This document shows positions 39,296 through 54,770 of a DNA stretch of 64,000 nucleotides, one piece after another (position 1 is the stretch's first letter; each line of letters opens with the position of its first letter). Made by a program: the position numbers and the translations under genes. The notes under the pieces were generated by a model, which was given only the letters and a program-made list of their open reading frames with translations, had not been told where the DNA came from and ran no database searches. The stretch comes from Glycine soja (lineage: Eukaryota; Streptophyta; Magnoliopsida; Fabales; Fabaceae): assembly GCF_004193775.1 (NCBI RefSeq), contig NC_041021.1:37211718-37275717 (forward strand), given 5' to 3'.

Positions 39296-41909
<2,614 letters not shown>

Positions 41910-44031
41910 GGCAGATTTAATGCCCTAAAATCGAAGACAGTGGGAAATGGTTAGAACTTGGAAGGAGAAGGAACGAACGAAGTCGTCGGATCGAAAGGGA
42001 TCCAAGACCAAATAATGCCTTTGCGTTTTCTCTCTCTCTGCTCTGCGCCTATCATATCATTGCAATCGCGTTACGTTTTGCCACACCACACTTCTTCTTA
42101 CATACTCCTGCCCACACTCTATTCTGCCCTCCAATCCCTCACTTGCTTCCCCCATTAACTAATAACTACTTTAAAATACTATTCATTCTATCGCATTATT
42201 AGTTTAAGATTTGTATACTAATTAATATAATTTTAGATATGGCATTTGAAAATAAAACAAGTCCCATCAAATATTATCTTAAAATTAACAAAATTATCTG
42301 GGACCTAAAACATATATTTAAGTCTTTGTAATGAAAAATAAGAATTAATATAGATAACTAGATATATTAGAATCACTATAACAAAATAACAAGAATTCAA
42401 AATATAATTTTTATTTTATTAGAGACTTAATGTAGAGGAAAATGATATTAGGAACCCAAATAAAAAAATTTAATTTATTAATGACTCTAAAACATATTTA
42501 AGCCTATTATAAAATTTTGTTATTTTTAATTATATAATAGATTATTAATAGATTAAAAAATAGTGTAAATGCATTTTAATTAATTTTTATTATTTCCAAT
42601 TTTTTTAATTTAATTGAAATTATTTAACCATATAAAAATCTTGAGAAATGATAGTAATACACTTTATAACAAAAAATATATATATTTGTATTATTTTATT
42701 GTTAAATTTATAAAAAAAAACAAAAAAATTAGAAAATTATATTAAAAACACCTATAAATTTGTATTTAAATTTCGTCCTATTCTTTATTGATTCACAATG
42801 TAAAAACCTTTAAAAGCATGCTTATTTATTAAGCTATTTTTTACATGTTATTTTATATTGATTCATTCTCTTAAAAAAAAAATAATAGCTTCTTCAAAGC
42901 GTGACATATTTATTAGACAGCTAAATTATTTTAAAAAATAAAACCAATAATAATGTCATTAGCAACTCTATAATCAAAGTCATATAACAATTTTGTTGGT
43001 TAGTGATAAAGAAGTCGGTTTTATTTATGCATGATTTTAGGTTCGAGTACCAATGAAAAAAAATGATACACACTTTCAACTAATTCACATTCTTTAAAAA
43101 AAACAATTAATTTAATTTATCATATTAAATTTATCAATTATTTACATTTTTTCTTTCAAAATTATCATTTATTTCTTTTTTCAGTTAATTGCTCCCAAAA
43201 AAATAATTAATGTTTAAAGAAAAAATATTATAATCAACTAAGAATATTATAAGATAAAAATAATAATAATACACCATACTTTTAGAAAATATATTATAAA
43301 AAAATAAAGTTAAAAAAGTTTTATATGAAGGGAAACAGATGTAGTAAGAGAAATATTATTAATGTCTGTTTAGGTAAGCTTCTTTAGAAGCACTTCTAAA
43401 AAGAAAAAAATAAAAAGAAAAAAGATGAGATGAACTTTTCCATAAGCAAAAATAAGCTCTTCATGAATTAATTTTTAGAAGCTCACCAATATAGTTTCTC
43501 TAAAAGATGAGATGACATCTACAAATTAACTAATGAAAAACTCATTTTAACTAATGGAGAATCTCATTTCATTTTTTTCTTCTTATTTTCTTCTTCTAGA
43601 AGTGCTTCTAGAGAAACTTACACCCAAACAGGCCCTATATATATCTTTGTCCATTAATCTAATCCACCCAATTCAACTTACAAGTAATTGAACCTTAACG
43701 CGATCATATAGTAAATTACAAATACTGAATAGCGTGATACAGTCAAGACAATGAATATGCATAATATAGGGAGGTAATAAACTAATAATCCCTTTAGAAT
43801 CGGGTTGCAAAAAAGTTGTGACAGTAGAAAATAGTGAAGTTGTTACCAAGAAACCAACTTCACAGTATGATGTAACATTGTTATGCTATTCTCTTTTTTC
43901 AGTAAATATTATAAAAGATGGCTAAATAGTAAATATTACATTGAACTCTGATTGTTTCAGTATAATTTGTCATAAACATGAACACAAGCCCATCCAACAC
44001 ACTCACGGTTCTTTACAGCTCACACTAAATC
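41910..44031. other. RABE1 5' flank and AT-rich spacer
   Basis: CT-rich promoter-like sequence extends to about 42150 (TCTCTCTCTGCTCTGCGCC), followed by AT-rich spacer. Near 42990-43065 TGGTTAGTGATAAAG and GGTTCGAGTACC resemble pol III A and B boxes and may be a worn SINE. A MITE occupies 43362-43635. Confidence 0.45.
43362..43635. mobile_element. MITE with about 40-bp terminal inverted repeats
   Basis: The left end, CTGTTTAGGTAAGCTTCTTTAGAAGCACTTCTAAAAAG, is mirrored on the right by the reverse complement CTGTTTGGGTGTAAGTTTCTCTAGAAGCACTTCTAGAAG. The outermost bases are TGT/GGGC-like and the flank is TA-rich. The element is 274 bp and non-coding. Terminal sequences of this CTGTTTGGG type are common among Tourist-type MITEs. 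The exact target duplication is unclear in TA-rich flanks. Confidence 0.7.
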
Positions 44032-45034
44032 TCAACCCGCCAGATTGCAGTCTCCTGTTTGGTGGAATAAATTGTAGCTCACACTCCCACCAACTTCCAT
44101 TTTTCCACCTACATACTCACTCCCTGAAAAATAAGAAGATAAAATGAATTAATCTTGGATTCTCTAAAAATTAAAGTATATAAGTTAATTTTAATTTTTC
44201 AGATAAGTATAATCAATCATTTTATTTTTATTTTCTCTTAGATTGCTAATGAAGAGAAGAAAGTGAAGGAAGAAAGAACAAGAATAGATGTAACATACTT
44301 GAGTTTGACAGCATCTCATTAAAAACAGACACATGACTCGAATTTCTTGTGGATTTCAGATTGCAATCTGATTGGAACATGGAATATGGTTTGTTGGAAT
44401 CAGGGTTCAAGTAGTGCAAGTGATCAGAGTATACTTGAGGGTTCTGGAAGCACAGCTTTTCAGCCCCTCCAGAAGTTGTTATGTTATGTTGGGACTGAAA
44501 CTCCTCCTCAGCTTTTGTCTTCTTATTCTTAGAATCAACCTCAGTGTCCACTTCTGATTCAGTGTTGCTAGGAGCCACATTTTGCAGCCTTCTTTTGGAT
44601 CGAGCACGCCTATTCTGAAACCAATTATACACATTTAACAACCAATGGGAATATAGAGGAGAGGAGATAAATAGGACTTTAGAGTAACTTAGCTCAATCA
44701 ACTCTCACACGTTGAGATAAATGGTAGGGAGAACAAACTTATTGTAGCTCATAATTAACCAAAAAAGAAAACAATAAAAAGAGAAAAGAAAGATGAGCTT
44801 GAGGTACCTACCTGCAAGATCCTGTTGAGCTGAGAGTGTTCTGTGCATCTCAATAAGTTGCTCACAAATGGTGCCATAAACGGCTATTTGCTTCCTCAGA
44901 GTTTCCAACTGTTCATCAGTCATGACCTTGACATACATGAGTTCTCCGTTGGCATCAACATTCACATTCACATTCACATTCCCACTCTGCTGCCACCTCT
45001 GCAACTGTTTCTGCAATTCCACCACGTTCACCAT
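44032..45034 (-). pseudogene. WOX13-like homeobox gene lacking its central homeobox exon
   Basis: Exon 1 (44812-45034) begins [14 protein letters not shown]. It carries the WOX13-clade leader [43 protein letters not shown] and ends in a good donor (G|GTAGGT). The end of the homeodomain, NVYNWFQNRRARSKRRLQN, reappears at about 44635 and runs to 44299. The last exon (44032-44123) encodes SEYVGGKMEV and SYNLFHQTGDCNLAG, the usual WOX13 tail. The bases between the first two blocks (44636-44811) contain neither homeodomain helices 1 and 2 nor an AG acceptor ahead of NVYNW. So about 70 residues, including TPTPVQLQIL-type sequence, are gone. The product could not bind DNA as a homeodomain. I read it as a recently broken copy of a multigene family; a leader-only short protein cannot be excluded. 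Confidence 0.8.
44963..44986 (-). repeat. 6-bp repeat coding for (Asn-Val)n in WOX13-like exon 1
   Basis: AATGTG repeats four times on the minus strand and encodes an NVNVNVNV stretch. It is a coding microsatellite. Confidence 0.8.
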
Positions 45035-45212
45035 CTCTCTCTGTCTCTGATGATTGTGAATTATGATGATAAGAGAGAGAAAGACAGAAGTCAGCAAAGG
45101 TTGTCAGAAAAGAAAAGCAGAAAGTGTGAGAAACAGACAAAAGACACAAACATTTTAAACGAGAAACGTATCCTCTTTAACGCTGTGCCACATGTGACTC
45201 CTTATTAATTGT

Positions 45213-45881
45213 ATTAGGCTTAATTACTCTCTTAGTATCTGAATTTAAGTTATATTTTTTTTATTTCCTAAAATTTAAAAATATTTTATTTAATTCCAGA
45301 ATTTTGAAAAATTGTTTTTTTTAGTCTCTAACAATCTAAGATTATAAATTAACGCTTTATACTAATTTTTTAGCATTCTATTAGAGTTTTAAAGTTTTAA
45401 AATGTAAATTCAAGATGAATCAGTATTAATGTTATAACTTCATTTGAAAAATTAATATATTTTCTTGCTAAACTAATTTTTTTTTTTTACAATAACTATA
45501 AAAATTGGTCTTTAATATTAAAACTAGTTTTAAACGAAGTTTAATTATTGTTTTAGTGTTTGAATTTGAGATGTATATTTTTTTTAGTCCCTAAAATTTA
45601 AAATTACTTTTTTTCTTGAATTTTGATAAATTTCTCTTTTTAATCTCTAGTAAATCGATATTTTGTGATCGTTTTTAGTTTTCATAAATTAGTTTTTATT
45701 TTTAACTACTTGAATTTTCATTTTAAAAATATTATAATGTTAAAAAATTGTTATAAAGTATTAAAATTATTATAAAATATCAATTTATTTTTTCAAGAAT
45801 TAAAAAAACAAATTATCAAAATTTAAGAACTAAAAAACATACTTCCCAATTTCAGGAAAGAAAACAATAATTAAGACATTA
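45213..45881. mobile_element. Possible large MITE or decayed TIR element
   Basis: The left end, GGCTTAATTACTCTCTTAGTATCTGAATTTAAG, resembles the reverse complement of the right end, GTCTTAATTATTGTTTTCTTTCCTGAAATTGGG. A related copy, GTTTAATTATTGTTTTAGTGTTTGAATTTGAG, lies inside at about 45537. ATTA flanks both sides. The interior consists of AGTCCCTAAAATTT-type repeats common in legumes. Sequence decay keeps this tentative. Confidence 0.4.
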
Positions 45882-48800
45882 TACTATTATTATTTCTGAT
45901 GTGCCTACTTATAAAAAAGAAATTAAACTTGGGATGCTATCTATTTTCTCCTTAACACTAATAACTATCAAATTAATTTTGGAAACCTCTCATGAATTAT
46001 CAATTTTGTTGAAAATTAATTTAAATTTATTTTAGCCGAATACATTTTGTTTTAAGAATTAGAAAAATGCTTAAAAATGCCTTATTGATCATGTAAAAAA
46101 ACAATGCCTGATTGATGTTTGTTTTCTTTTGATAATATAATGATAATGATTACATGACAAAAAAATAGTATAGGCATTTCGCAATTTACGTGTTGCGTAA
46201 AACGTTAGCCCCGCAATAATTGCTTACTTTTGATGAATGGACTGTTTTTAATACTTTTGGTTGCTTGGATTGTGTTTTCACATTTACAAAGTTTTACATT
46301 ATTTACAAGTTAAGATAAAAAATATTTAAAAACACTTTCCTTTTAACCCATGAATGGATATGTCTTTTACTAAAAATAAAAATAAAATCATGATGATCCA
46401 ACAGCATCTACATCATCTAAGCAGATAATATCTTAAATATAGAAAATTCTAACAATGTTTGTAAATTTAAGAGTGAAATATTAACATTATACATTAAGTT
46501 CAAGAGACTTATTTCAACCGTCACACAAAGTCTTATATAACCTAAAAATTAATATTAATGATGATTTATAAATACATTCTATTCTTAAGATATCTTTTAC
46601 TAAAAAGATAAAATTTTAGCTATCAAACAAGTAACTAAGCAAACAATATCATAATAAAGGAGACCAATGATGATGCACTATCAGTTTAAAACTAGTTACA
46701 TTCTCCATCAATAAAAAAAAAATGATGTTAATGTGATTTTTATGCTATTTATCGTAAAATTTATCAAACTTATTGTTAGATGATATGTTAAACTATTTTA
46801 CAATAGTAATATACATAATTTATTTTCTCTAATTAAATTACGACATAAAGACTTTTACATGCATTCTAATTAAATTAATATTTTAAAGTCGTTGTCTAAA
46901 GTTATATCGTCTAATTCACTCTTATGTTTGAGTGGCAGTCGATAACTTGTTAATGTCTATTATTGAGACCCACCACTGCAACTACATGGCCATCTCATCA
47001 TTCGTTTATTCTTCAGATTAAAAAAAACAAAAAGAAAAGAAAGGGAGGGCTATGATAAAACCAAAGGTAAAGCATGCCTTTTGTTTACAAAATATTAATT
47101 AATTAAGATTGAGTTTAATTTTAATATATTATTTTCTGACAATTTTGTTAATATACTATTAATGTAATAAATTGCATTGTTAACCAACTAGAAATAATTA
47201 TCGGTGTGACTTTTTATTCTTTACATTCCCTGTGCATATATTATTTTCTCGTTAATATTTTTATTTACTAAAAACTACTTAATTTGTAGTTTTAAGAAAA
47301 TATATATTAGTTGTAGTCTGCTGAATGATATATTTATAACGTGGCATGAATAGATATTTAATAAAAATTAAAATTAAACAATTTTTTGGGATATATATAT
47401 ATATATATATACATTAAAAAAAACCTGTCAAATAATTAATCGAAGATAACATATTTTTATATATGACACGAGTTTTGAAACAATATTTTCAAGATTTATT
47501 AATTTATAGGAATATAAATTATTTTTACGTGTCTTCTTATTTTAATGATAAAAGCAAATATCTTATATTTTCATGGAAATGAAAATTTATTATTATTATT
47601 ATTTTGTGAGGAAAAAATATACTTGGATGCACTTGTATAGGTCATTTTCTTTTTCACGTTTGTTCAAAATACATCTATTTATAAAATCAAATATTTTCAT
47701 TGAAACAAACAAAAAAAATGAAAGAGAGTATTTACACAGAAAACATACATTTGATTATAGTGTCACATATATTTCTTATTTACTTTACCATGAATACTTT
47801 AGTACTGAAATAATTAACAAAATAAAAAAATATTAATTAAAATAATGGACGTATTAAAACAGAATTTGAATTAAGTTAATTAAATTATTTAAGTAATTTA
47901 AATTTATTATACATTAAAATATATTTAATAAATTAATTTAGATACATTTTCTATATATTTATATAAAAAAGTTTAACATTATTATATAAATATTAATCAA
48001 CAAAAATTTAGTATAAGAAATTTTTAAACATATTACCTAATTAGATTTAAATTAAAGTAAACTTTATTTTTTGTTTAAAAAAAGTAAACATGATTTATAG
48101 AATTCCAAAGTGTGAATAAATATTGTTAAATCTTTAATATAAAAAAAACTTTGAGGTCCATAATAATTTTATTTATAATGATGTCTAGTAAAATTGTGAT
48201 ACTTGTAATATTTTTCATAAAAGAAATTAAACTAATTTAATATATGATATTATTTAGCAAGTAACTTAAAATTATTTTGTCATAAAAATGTGTTTGATAA
48301 TTTTTTTAATATATTTACATTTTTTATCTTAGATCAAAGATCACTATTAAGTATTTTCTAATCAAGTTAGAGACTAATTTTATTCATAATACATTATTGT
48401 TGGTCAAGAAAATTTTACATACATCATCAGAAAAATTTGATTTCTATTTATACCGATCCTGGAGTCCTTGGAGGTTTCCACGTTGGTCTCAGTTTCTGTC
48501 ATGGTCCTCATGGATTTGAACTTGCTGTTGGGAATAAATTTGTATGTCCACGATCTAAGTCATCATGTAATCAATTATAATTTTAATAATAAAATATTAT
48601 TTTATTTTCATTGTCATATTTCACTATTTGACCAAATGGTCTATTTGGTAATGTTCTTGATTAAAATTAAAGACTTGTTATTATAATAGAGATTATGATA
48701 ATGAGAAATGAGTTTGTTCTAATTTTAATTTAAACCGTTATTGATCATAAGATTATTGTAAATAGGATATCAATAATTTTGATAGATCAATATATATGTG

Positions 48801-50072
48801 ATAGTATTTATTGGATAAATATTAATAGATCTCATTTATTAATTTGCATATATAGATGAGTCACGTGTTGATGTGATCATTGAACTGACTCAATTGAAAT
48901 TTTATAATGGTTAAAATTTACCATAAACTGTCAATAGAAAATTCTCAAGAAGAGATATAATAGCTTTCTTTGACCTAAGATTATCATAGTAATTAACAGG
49001 TTATTTGTTATTTGTTGTATTTTGATTTCGAACACCTAATGCTTTAGAGCACTTGTTGAATGGATATTATATATGATTAAACACCTGTAGAATTAATGAT
49101 TAATCAAAAAGGAATCCATCAACTCTTGATAATAAGTTTGAGCTCTATGAATAAAATTATATCCTGGCTAGGAAAATAAAATGAAAGAAGAAATGAGTTT
49201 CTTAAGTCATTATAAGTTAACTCAAAAGGGTTTGACAGTAATATCACACTCTAGAATTAACCCAGAGCTTTAAAGATGAAAGAAATTATTACACTACTTT
49301 TCTAATGTTAAAATGTTACTTCATGTTATTCGAACGTTAAGAAGTGTTGCTAGACGCCTACCTTGATTAGTATATTAATTTGATTAATATATTACTAACT
49401 TAGTATTGAACCTATGGGGTCACACACAAACGAGTGTTCTAATTTCTGTTAAAGAAATTATTTTAATATTTGATGATTAATTAAATTAGAGAATTTAATA
49501 TGATCAAATGATTATTTGATTTCAAAAAGGTGAAATATTATTATATTTTTGCTAACACTGAAAATATAAATAATATGAAAGCATTATTAATAGAACGTTC
49601 AAACCAACTGAACTAATAGACACATTATGTTATAAACAAATAGTGTCGATATATATAATAGACACAAAAATTATATAATGAACTTTTCAATATATAAAAT
49701 ATATTTTTTAAATCTGTTTAAAATTTAATAATCTTATTCATTACAATGCAAAATCAACTATTAGAATTTTGTTTTTTATTTATAAAAAATAAATACCCAT
49801 TAAATCTAATAATCAACTACTAATGGTGTAAATTATAGTTGAAAGACACCTAAAATTCTAAAATATATATTGTTTGAAAATAAAGTAATACATTTTTACA
49901 AAAATATCCTTAATTTAGTATCAACTCTTAATTACTAGTTTTTTAAAAATTATTTACAAAATTTATGGAATCCCACAAAAGTAAGGTCTTAACAATCCAG
50001 TTTATATACGATCGTGATATAAAAATTATTTTTTTAGAAATTTTTTATTCATTTAATTTGTTTAGAAAATTT

Positions 50073-50165
50073 GATATTTAATTGAATGATGTATTTAGAT
50101 ATTTATTATAATGATTAAAAATTAAATAAACATGATATTTAATTGAATGATGTATTTAGATATTT
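50073..50165. repeat. 61-bp tandem direct repeat
   Basis: GATATTTAATTGAATGATGTATTTAGATAT at 50073 recurs exactly at 50134, with partly similar intervening AT-rich sequence. Confidence 0.75.
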
Positions 50166-50866
50166 TTTTATAACAATTGATAATGAAATAAATTTGATAT
50201 TTTTTTACATATATAAATATTTATTAAACCTATGATTTTTATTTATAATTTATATATATAAACAAATTAATTATTAGATAAAAAATAATCATTACAAAAT
50301 TTATTATATAAATTTACATGTACATTAAATATAAATTAAAAATTTTAGTGATATATATAGTGACATTATTTATTTACAACATAATATGTCTATTAGGTCA
50401 ATTGATTTGAGTATTTTATTAATAATTTATATAGACTTACCTATTGATAATCCGTAAAAAAAAAATTGATGATCCGTATAAATTAAAAAACAAAAACTCA
50501 TACGGAGCAAAAAAAATTTATATATATACATACATGTATTAGACATTGTCAAACTCAGGCAATGTGTCAAAATTAAACTCAGACCGTAACAATACCTAGT
50601 TGGATTCAACCTATATTCTTTCCTAGACTAGGCGCCTATTTTTTTCCAGTGCCGTAGTTGTAGTTGTTAGGTATTTGAATTGCGTTGGATGAAAAACTTC
50701 TCCGAGCATCATTCGTTTTTTAATTAAAGCGAAAGCTTTTGATGAAATGGCTTTATAGTAATTTTTTCAAATAACAAACAGATTGTAGGAATAGAATTGC
50801 AGTAAATAAGAAAGTGTAGAATTGCACAATTATAACAGCAACTAAACTCTAGAACATAAATTTGAA

Positions 50867-50869
<3 letters not shown>

Positions 50870-50903
<34 letters not shown>
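50870..50903. repeat. (TA)n microsatellite
   Basis: About 17 TA units in the gene-poor region. No inverted-repeat element was found beside it. Confidence 0.9.
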
Positions 50904-50906
<3 letters not shown>

Positions 50907-52533
50907 GTAATCGGATATTTTATCTATCCATATATATAATATTAGTTAATATTAGAGCCCGTACAATGCACGGCCATATTGATCACGAGCATATTGATTC
51001 ATGGTAAGCTATCACGAATTGTAATTATTATATGAATCAATTTTAAAAAAATAATTTTATATTTTGTTATTGCGTTATAAACATGCGTCTTCGATATTGT
51101 TGTTGTGTTGCAACTATATAGAATGGAACAATATTTCTTCTTTTGAACTTTATCTGTTTACAAACGACTGAGACGATTGAGGAAGTTGGGTTTGTTAATC
51201 TTGCACATTTTCTTGAACTTCCAACACAAGAAATTTTGCATGAATTATAGGTACCATAATCTTTTGGTTATTTCATATGATATTTGATATATTACCTTAA
51301 ATTTAAGCTTCTTTACCTAAATTACATACAAATTTAGTTGTCGTATTAACTCGTTTTTATAAAATTTATGCTTATGCTCCAAAAATGCAAAATAACACTT
51401 TAATCTATGTAAAATTATTTTGAATAATTGAAGTACTAATACATTAGTGATATAATTTATCAATTGAAGATCAAAGTTAACCTGATTGTTGAGTTATAAA
51501 ATACAATTGTATTTCATATTCTGCATTATGAAAATTCTATTTATAGTTGAAATACTCCTCCCCATAAATTAAGTATAAATTTTCTTACTTGTTTTAAAAA
51601 TAAATTTCATATTTTTTATTGTATATGTTATTTCTATCTTTAAGAAAAAATTTCATCTCTACAAATTAAGTATAGATATTGTTACTTGTCTTTAAATTAT
51701 TATTTTCATATTTTTTACATAATTCACCGGGAGAAGAAGAGAAAAGAAAAATTCTACCTCATAATTTTACATATAAATTTTAGACATTAATTTTACTCAT
51801 ACTTTGTATTTTAAATAAAATAAAATATTCAATTAATTAATTAAGTGAAAAGAAAACTAGCAAGAAATAAACCAAAAAAAACATTTACATTAATCTCATT
51901 AGTTATATTTTATATTCTTCCATCAAAAAATAGGTTATACATATTCTTCATATTAAATAAAACAAAGTATTCAAAAAATTAGTTAAGTAAAAAAAGAACT
52001 TATATGAGTAAGAAGTTAATAAATAAGAAATACATCATTCGTCTATAATTTAATTTTAGATATTAATTTTATTTATACTTTCTATGTTAAATAAAATAAG
52101 ATATTCAATAAATTAGTTAAGTGATAAGATAATAAGCAAGAAAGAAAAAACAATTATTTGGTTAAAGATAATTTGGTTCACAGAGACCAATTTACCGATG
52201 AATGAATGAAGATATAAAATCATAAATGTGAAAAAAATGAAGAATTTATATAAGATTAGTATTCACTATATAAGCAGCCACAATGATCATAAAAACAAAT
52301 AAGAAGCTGAAGTTTAGTAATTATTTACTCTAGCAATTCTTGTATGAAAGTAATTACAATGCTTGAGGAGAGCTATTCAGTGTTCCAACAAAAAAAAGCA
52401 CAATATTTAGAGGATAAGTTGTATCCTAAGCCAAATGTATGGGAAATGGAAGAGGTTTTAAATGGGGAAGGAAAAACTTGATTCTTAGACCAAACGTTCT
52501 ATCTTAAAACCGGGAGAAGGTAGAGGATGTTTA

Positions 52534-53233
52534 TTCATTGGACACAAAACATAAAACATGTTGCCAAAGAGAAGAGGATCAGAGACAGAAATTCCTACAG
52601 AAGTTAAAAAGAAAGAAAAAAGAGAAACTTGAGATAAAAAGGACAAAGGAAGAATAAATAAAAAGATGAAGGAAGAAATGTGCTAGTGGTGATTTAGAAC
52701 TGTCTCCAAAATATGATTTTATCTTCTTATGAAATTAGTAAAATAAAAATAAAATGTTAGAAACATAAGTGACACTGTGATATAAACACTTCTAATAAAC
52801 TTTGTATTTAATCAAATCAATGGTGTTAAAAGGACTTCGACATTTACATACTAATAAGAAAGGTTTTATATAAGAATGCTCCAAAATTATTTTCTGCATA
52901 ATAACTAAATCTTTTGTCTTAAAAGCTTCAAACATAATAAATATATAAAGAATGACACACAAACAACTACATCCACCACAATACAATAATCACAATGTTT
53001 TGGAAACAATCTCTGGGGCTACTATTTTTTTCTTTTTTAATTTTAATCTTTTTATTTCTATTTTTATGTGGGTGGAGGCGGTATTGAAGGAATGCAATTT
53101 TTACTGAGCTAACGAGATTCTCAACCAAACCAAACACTAACATCAATATCACAAAATAAAAATGCATCTTAGAAAGGAGAGAAGCAAAGGAAAACAAAAA
53201 CTTATCTTGTCCAGGGGGTGCATGCGGAGCTCC
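52534..53233. repeat. Tandem duplication, unit 1 of 2 (about 700 bp)
   Basis: It starts TTCATTGGACACAAAAC and ends TGCATGCGGAGCTCC. It is followed after about 20 bases by a diverged second copy. Shared landmarks, in order: AAAAGGACAAAGGAAGAATAAA, GATGAAGGAAGAAAT, GTGCTAGTGG, CACAATGTTTTGGAAACAAT, CCAAACACTAACATCAAT and CTTATCTTGTCCAGG. On the minus strand each unit has a short frame with KMHFYFVILMLVFGLVENL-like sequence, but the two are not long or intact enough to call genes. Confidence 0.85.
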
Positions 53234-53252
53234 AATAAAAGATATACGATTC

Positions 53253-53853
53253 TTCATCGGACACAAAACATGTAGGCAAAGAGAGGAGGGGTAGAGAGAG
53301 AAATTCTTGCAGAAGTTGAAAATAAAAAAAATGAGAAACTTAAGATAAAAAGGACAAAGGAAGAATAAAAAAAAAGATGAAGGAAGAAATATGCTAGTGG
53401 AGATTTAGAATTGTCTCCAAAAGCCTCCACAATAAAAAATATATGATTATGTCTTCTTGTGAAATTAGTAAAATGAAAATAAAATATTAGAAACATAGGT
53501 GACAACTATGGTGCAAACACTTCTAGTACAAATTAGCAATAAGAATGCTCCAAAATTATTTTCTGCATAATAACTATGACAGAAAAGACAAACAACTACA
53601 TCCACTACAATACAATGATCACAATGTTTTGGAAACAATTTCCTAGACTATTTTTTTTATTATGATCTTTTTTTATTTTATTTTCATGTGGGTGGAAACA
53701 ATATCGAATGAATGTAATTTTTACTGGGCTAATGACATTCTCAACCAAACCAAACACTAACATCAATTTCACAAAATCAAAATGCATCTTATAAAGGAGA
53801 GAAGCCAAGAATAACAAAACTTATCTTGTCCAGGGAGGTGCATGCAGAGCTCC
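53253..53853. repeat. Tandem duplication, unit 2 of 2 (about 600 bp)
   Basis: A direct copy of the preceding unit, offset about 719 bases at its start. It begins TTCATCGGACACAAAAC and ends GTGCATGCAGAGCTCC. It is shorter because parts of the middle are missing. On the minus strand it has a related hydrophobic frame (KMHFDFVKLMLVFGLVENV). Confidence 0.85.
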
Positions 53854-54770
53854 TCCATGAGCCCGTTATTCGTGTCTTAGTGCTTTCTCGATAGTTTTTG
53901 CTTTAGATAAAAAAGAACAAACAAATGAGAAATAGACTACAAAATTTATTGAGATCCAAATTCAAATTTCAAAAACCTAAACTCAAAATGTAGTGGAAAG
54001 ACAAATAAAATTCAAATTTAAAATTGTGCAGATTTCCAGTTTTCAAAAAATGGTATGACTACAAAGGCATGAAAAATGGAAGCAGATTTACATTGCTTTA
54101 GATGAAGAAAATTAACATTTATGTGAAAATACTCCTTCTGTGTTGCTATAGGTGTATACAGATACATATAAAACTTTTGGGTCATCCTCCCCAAAATTGT
54201 TATTTGCCTGTTTTTGTTACTCTATTACACATTGTATGATAAGTCTGCAAATAAAGACAGAATTTGAATGCAATTTTGTTTGTTTGTGCAATGGTGCATT
54301 TTAGCGTGAAACCGTGTTCCTCAAATCGCCAATTGTTTAAAAAATGTTCCGTTGGATGTGGTTTGTTTGTAACTTTCTAGTTACTTCCTTAAGAAGCAAA
54401 ATAGTTGCAATGCTTTTTTTCTTCAAATTCACCAAATGTTGACACGTGTATAATTTTGCTAGAAGGAGAAATTTTCAGATCCTCAAATGTTAATATTATA
54501 GATACTATACGGAAGGAAATTATCAAGAAATTGAAGAAAAAAAAAACGTGTGCAATTAAAAAAATGGGGTGTAATTTTCTCCAACTTTAAAGCAAAGTGA
54601 CATGTAGGCAACACTTAAATTTGAAGGAAAATGTATAAAAATATACTCTCATTTTTTTTTCTCAGTAGGCAGTAGCCCATCTATATGACTATATATCTCC
54701 AGTATATCCATCTGAGATAGCAGCTGCAGTTTCTGATTGATCCCTCCTCATCTCTGAAATTTGGGACTCC
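53854..54770. other. AT-rich spacer
   Basis: No gene is supported. The frame at 54405-54590 has no recognisable motif. The last few dozen bases are probably 3' sequence of the minus-strand exons that follow. Confidence 0.5.

Larger units (their letters stand above)
45035..52533. other. Long gene-poor AT-rich region
   Basis: No gene is supported across 7.5 kb. It contains a possible MITE, (TA)n arrays at 47392-47411 and 50870-50903, and a 61-bp tandem repeat. At 48455-48565 a GC-richer patch can be read on the plus strand as GVLGGFHVGLSFCHGPHGF, but I know no match and the frame closes quickly. The stretch at 49000-49560 contains a phrase, CCTATGGGGTCACACACAAACGAGTG, that I associate with decayed plant retroelements; it is unplaced. 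Confidence 0.45.

Noticed and set aside
48455..48565. Possible coding fragment GVLGGFHVGLSFCHGPHGF
   Set aside because: Short, closes soon, no recognised family. Could be a retroelement scrap, but unsupported.
50941..50990. Near-palindrome CCGTACAATGCACGG
   Set aside because: It resembles a phrase common in plant repeats, but no ends or duplications could be found to define an element.
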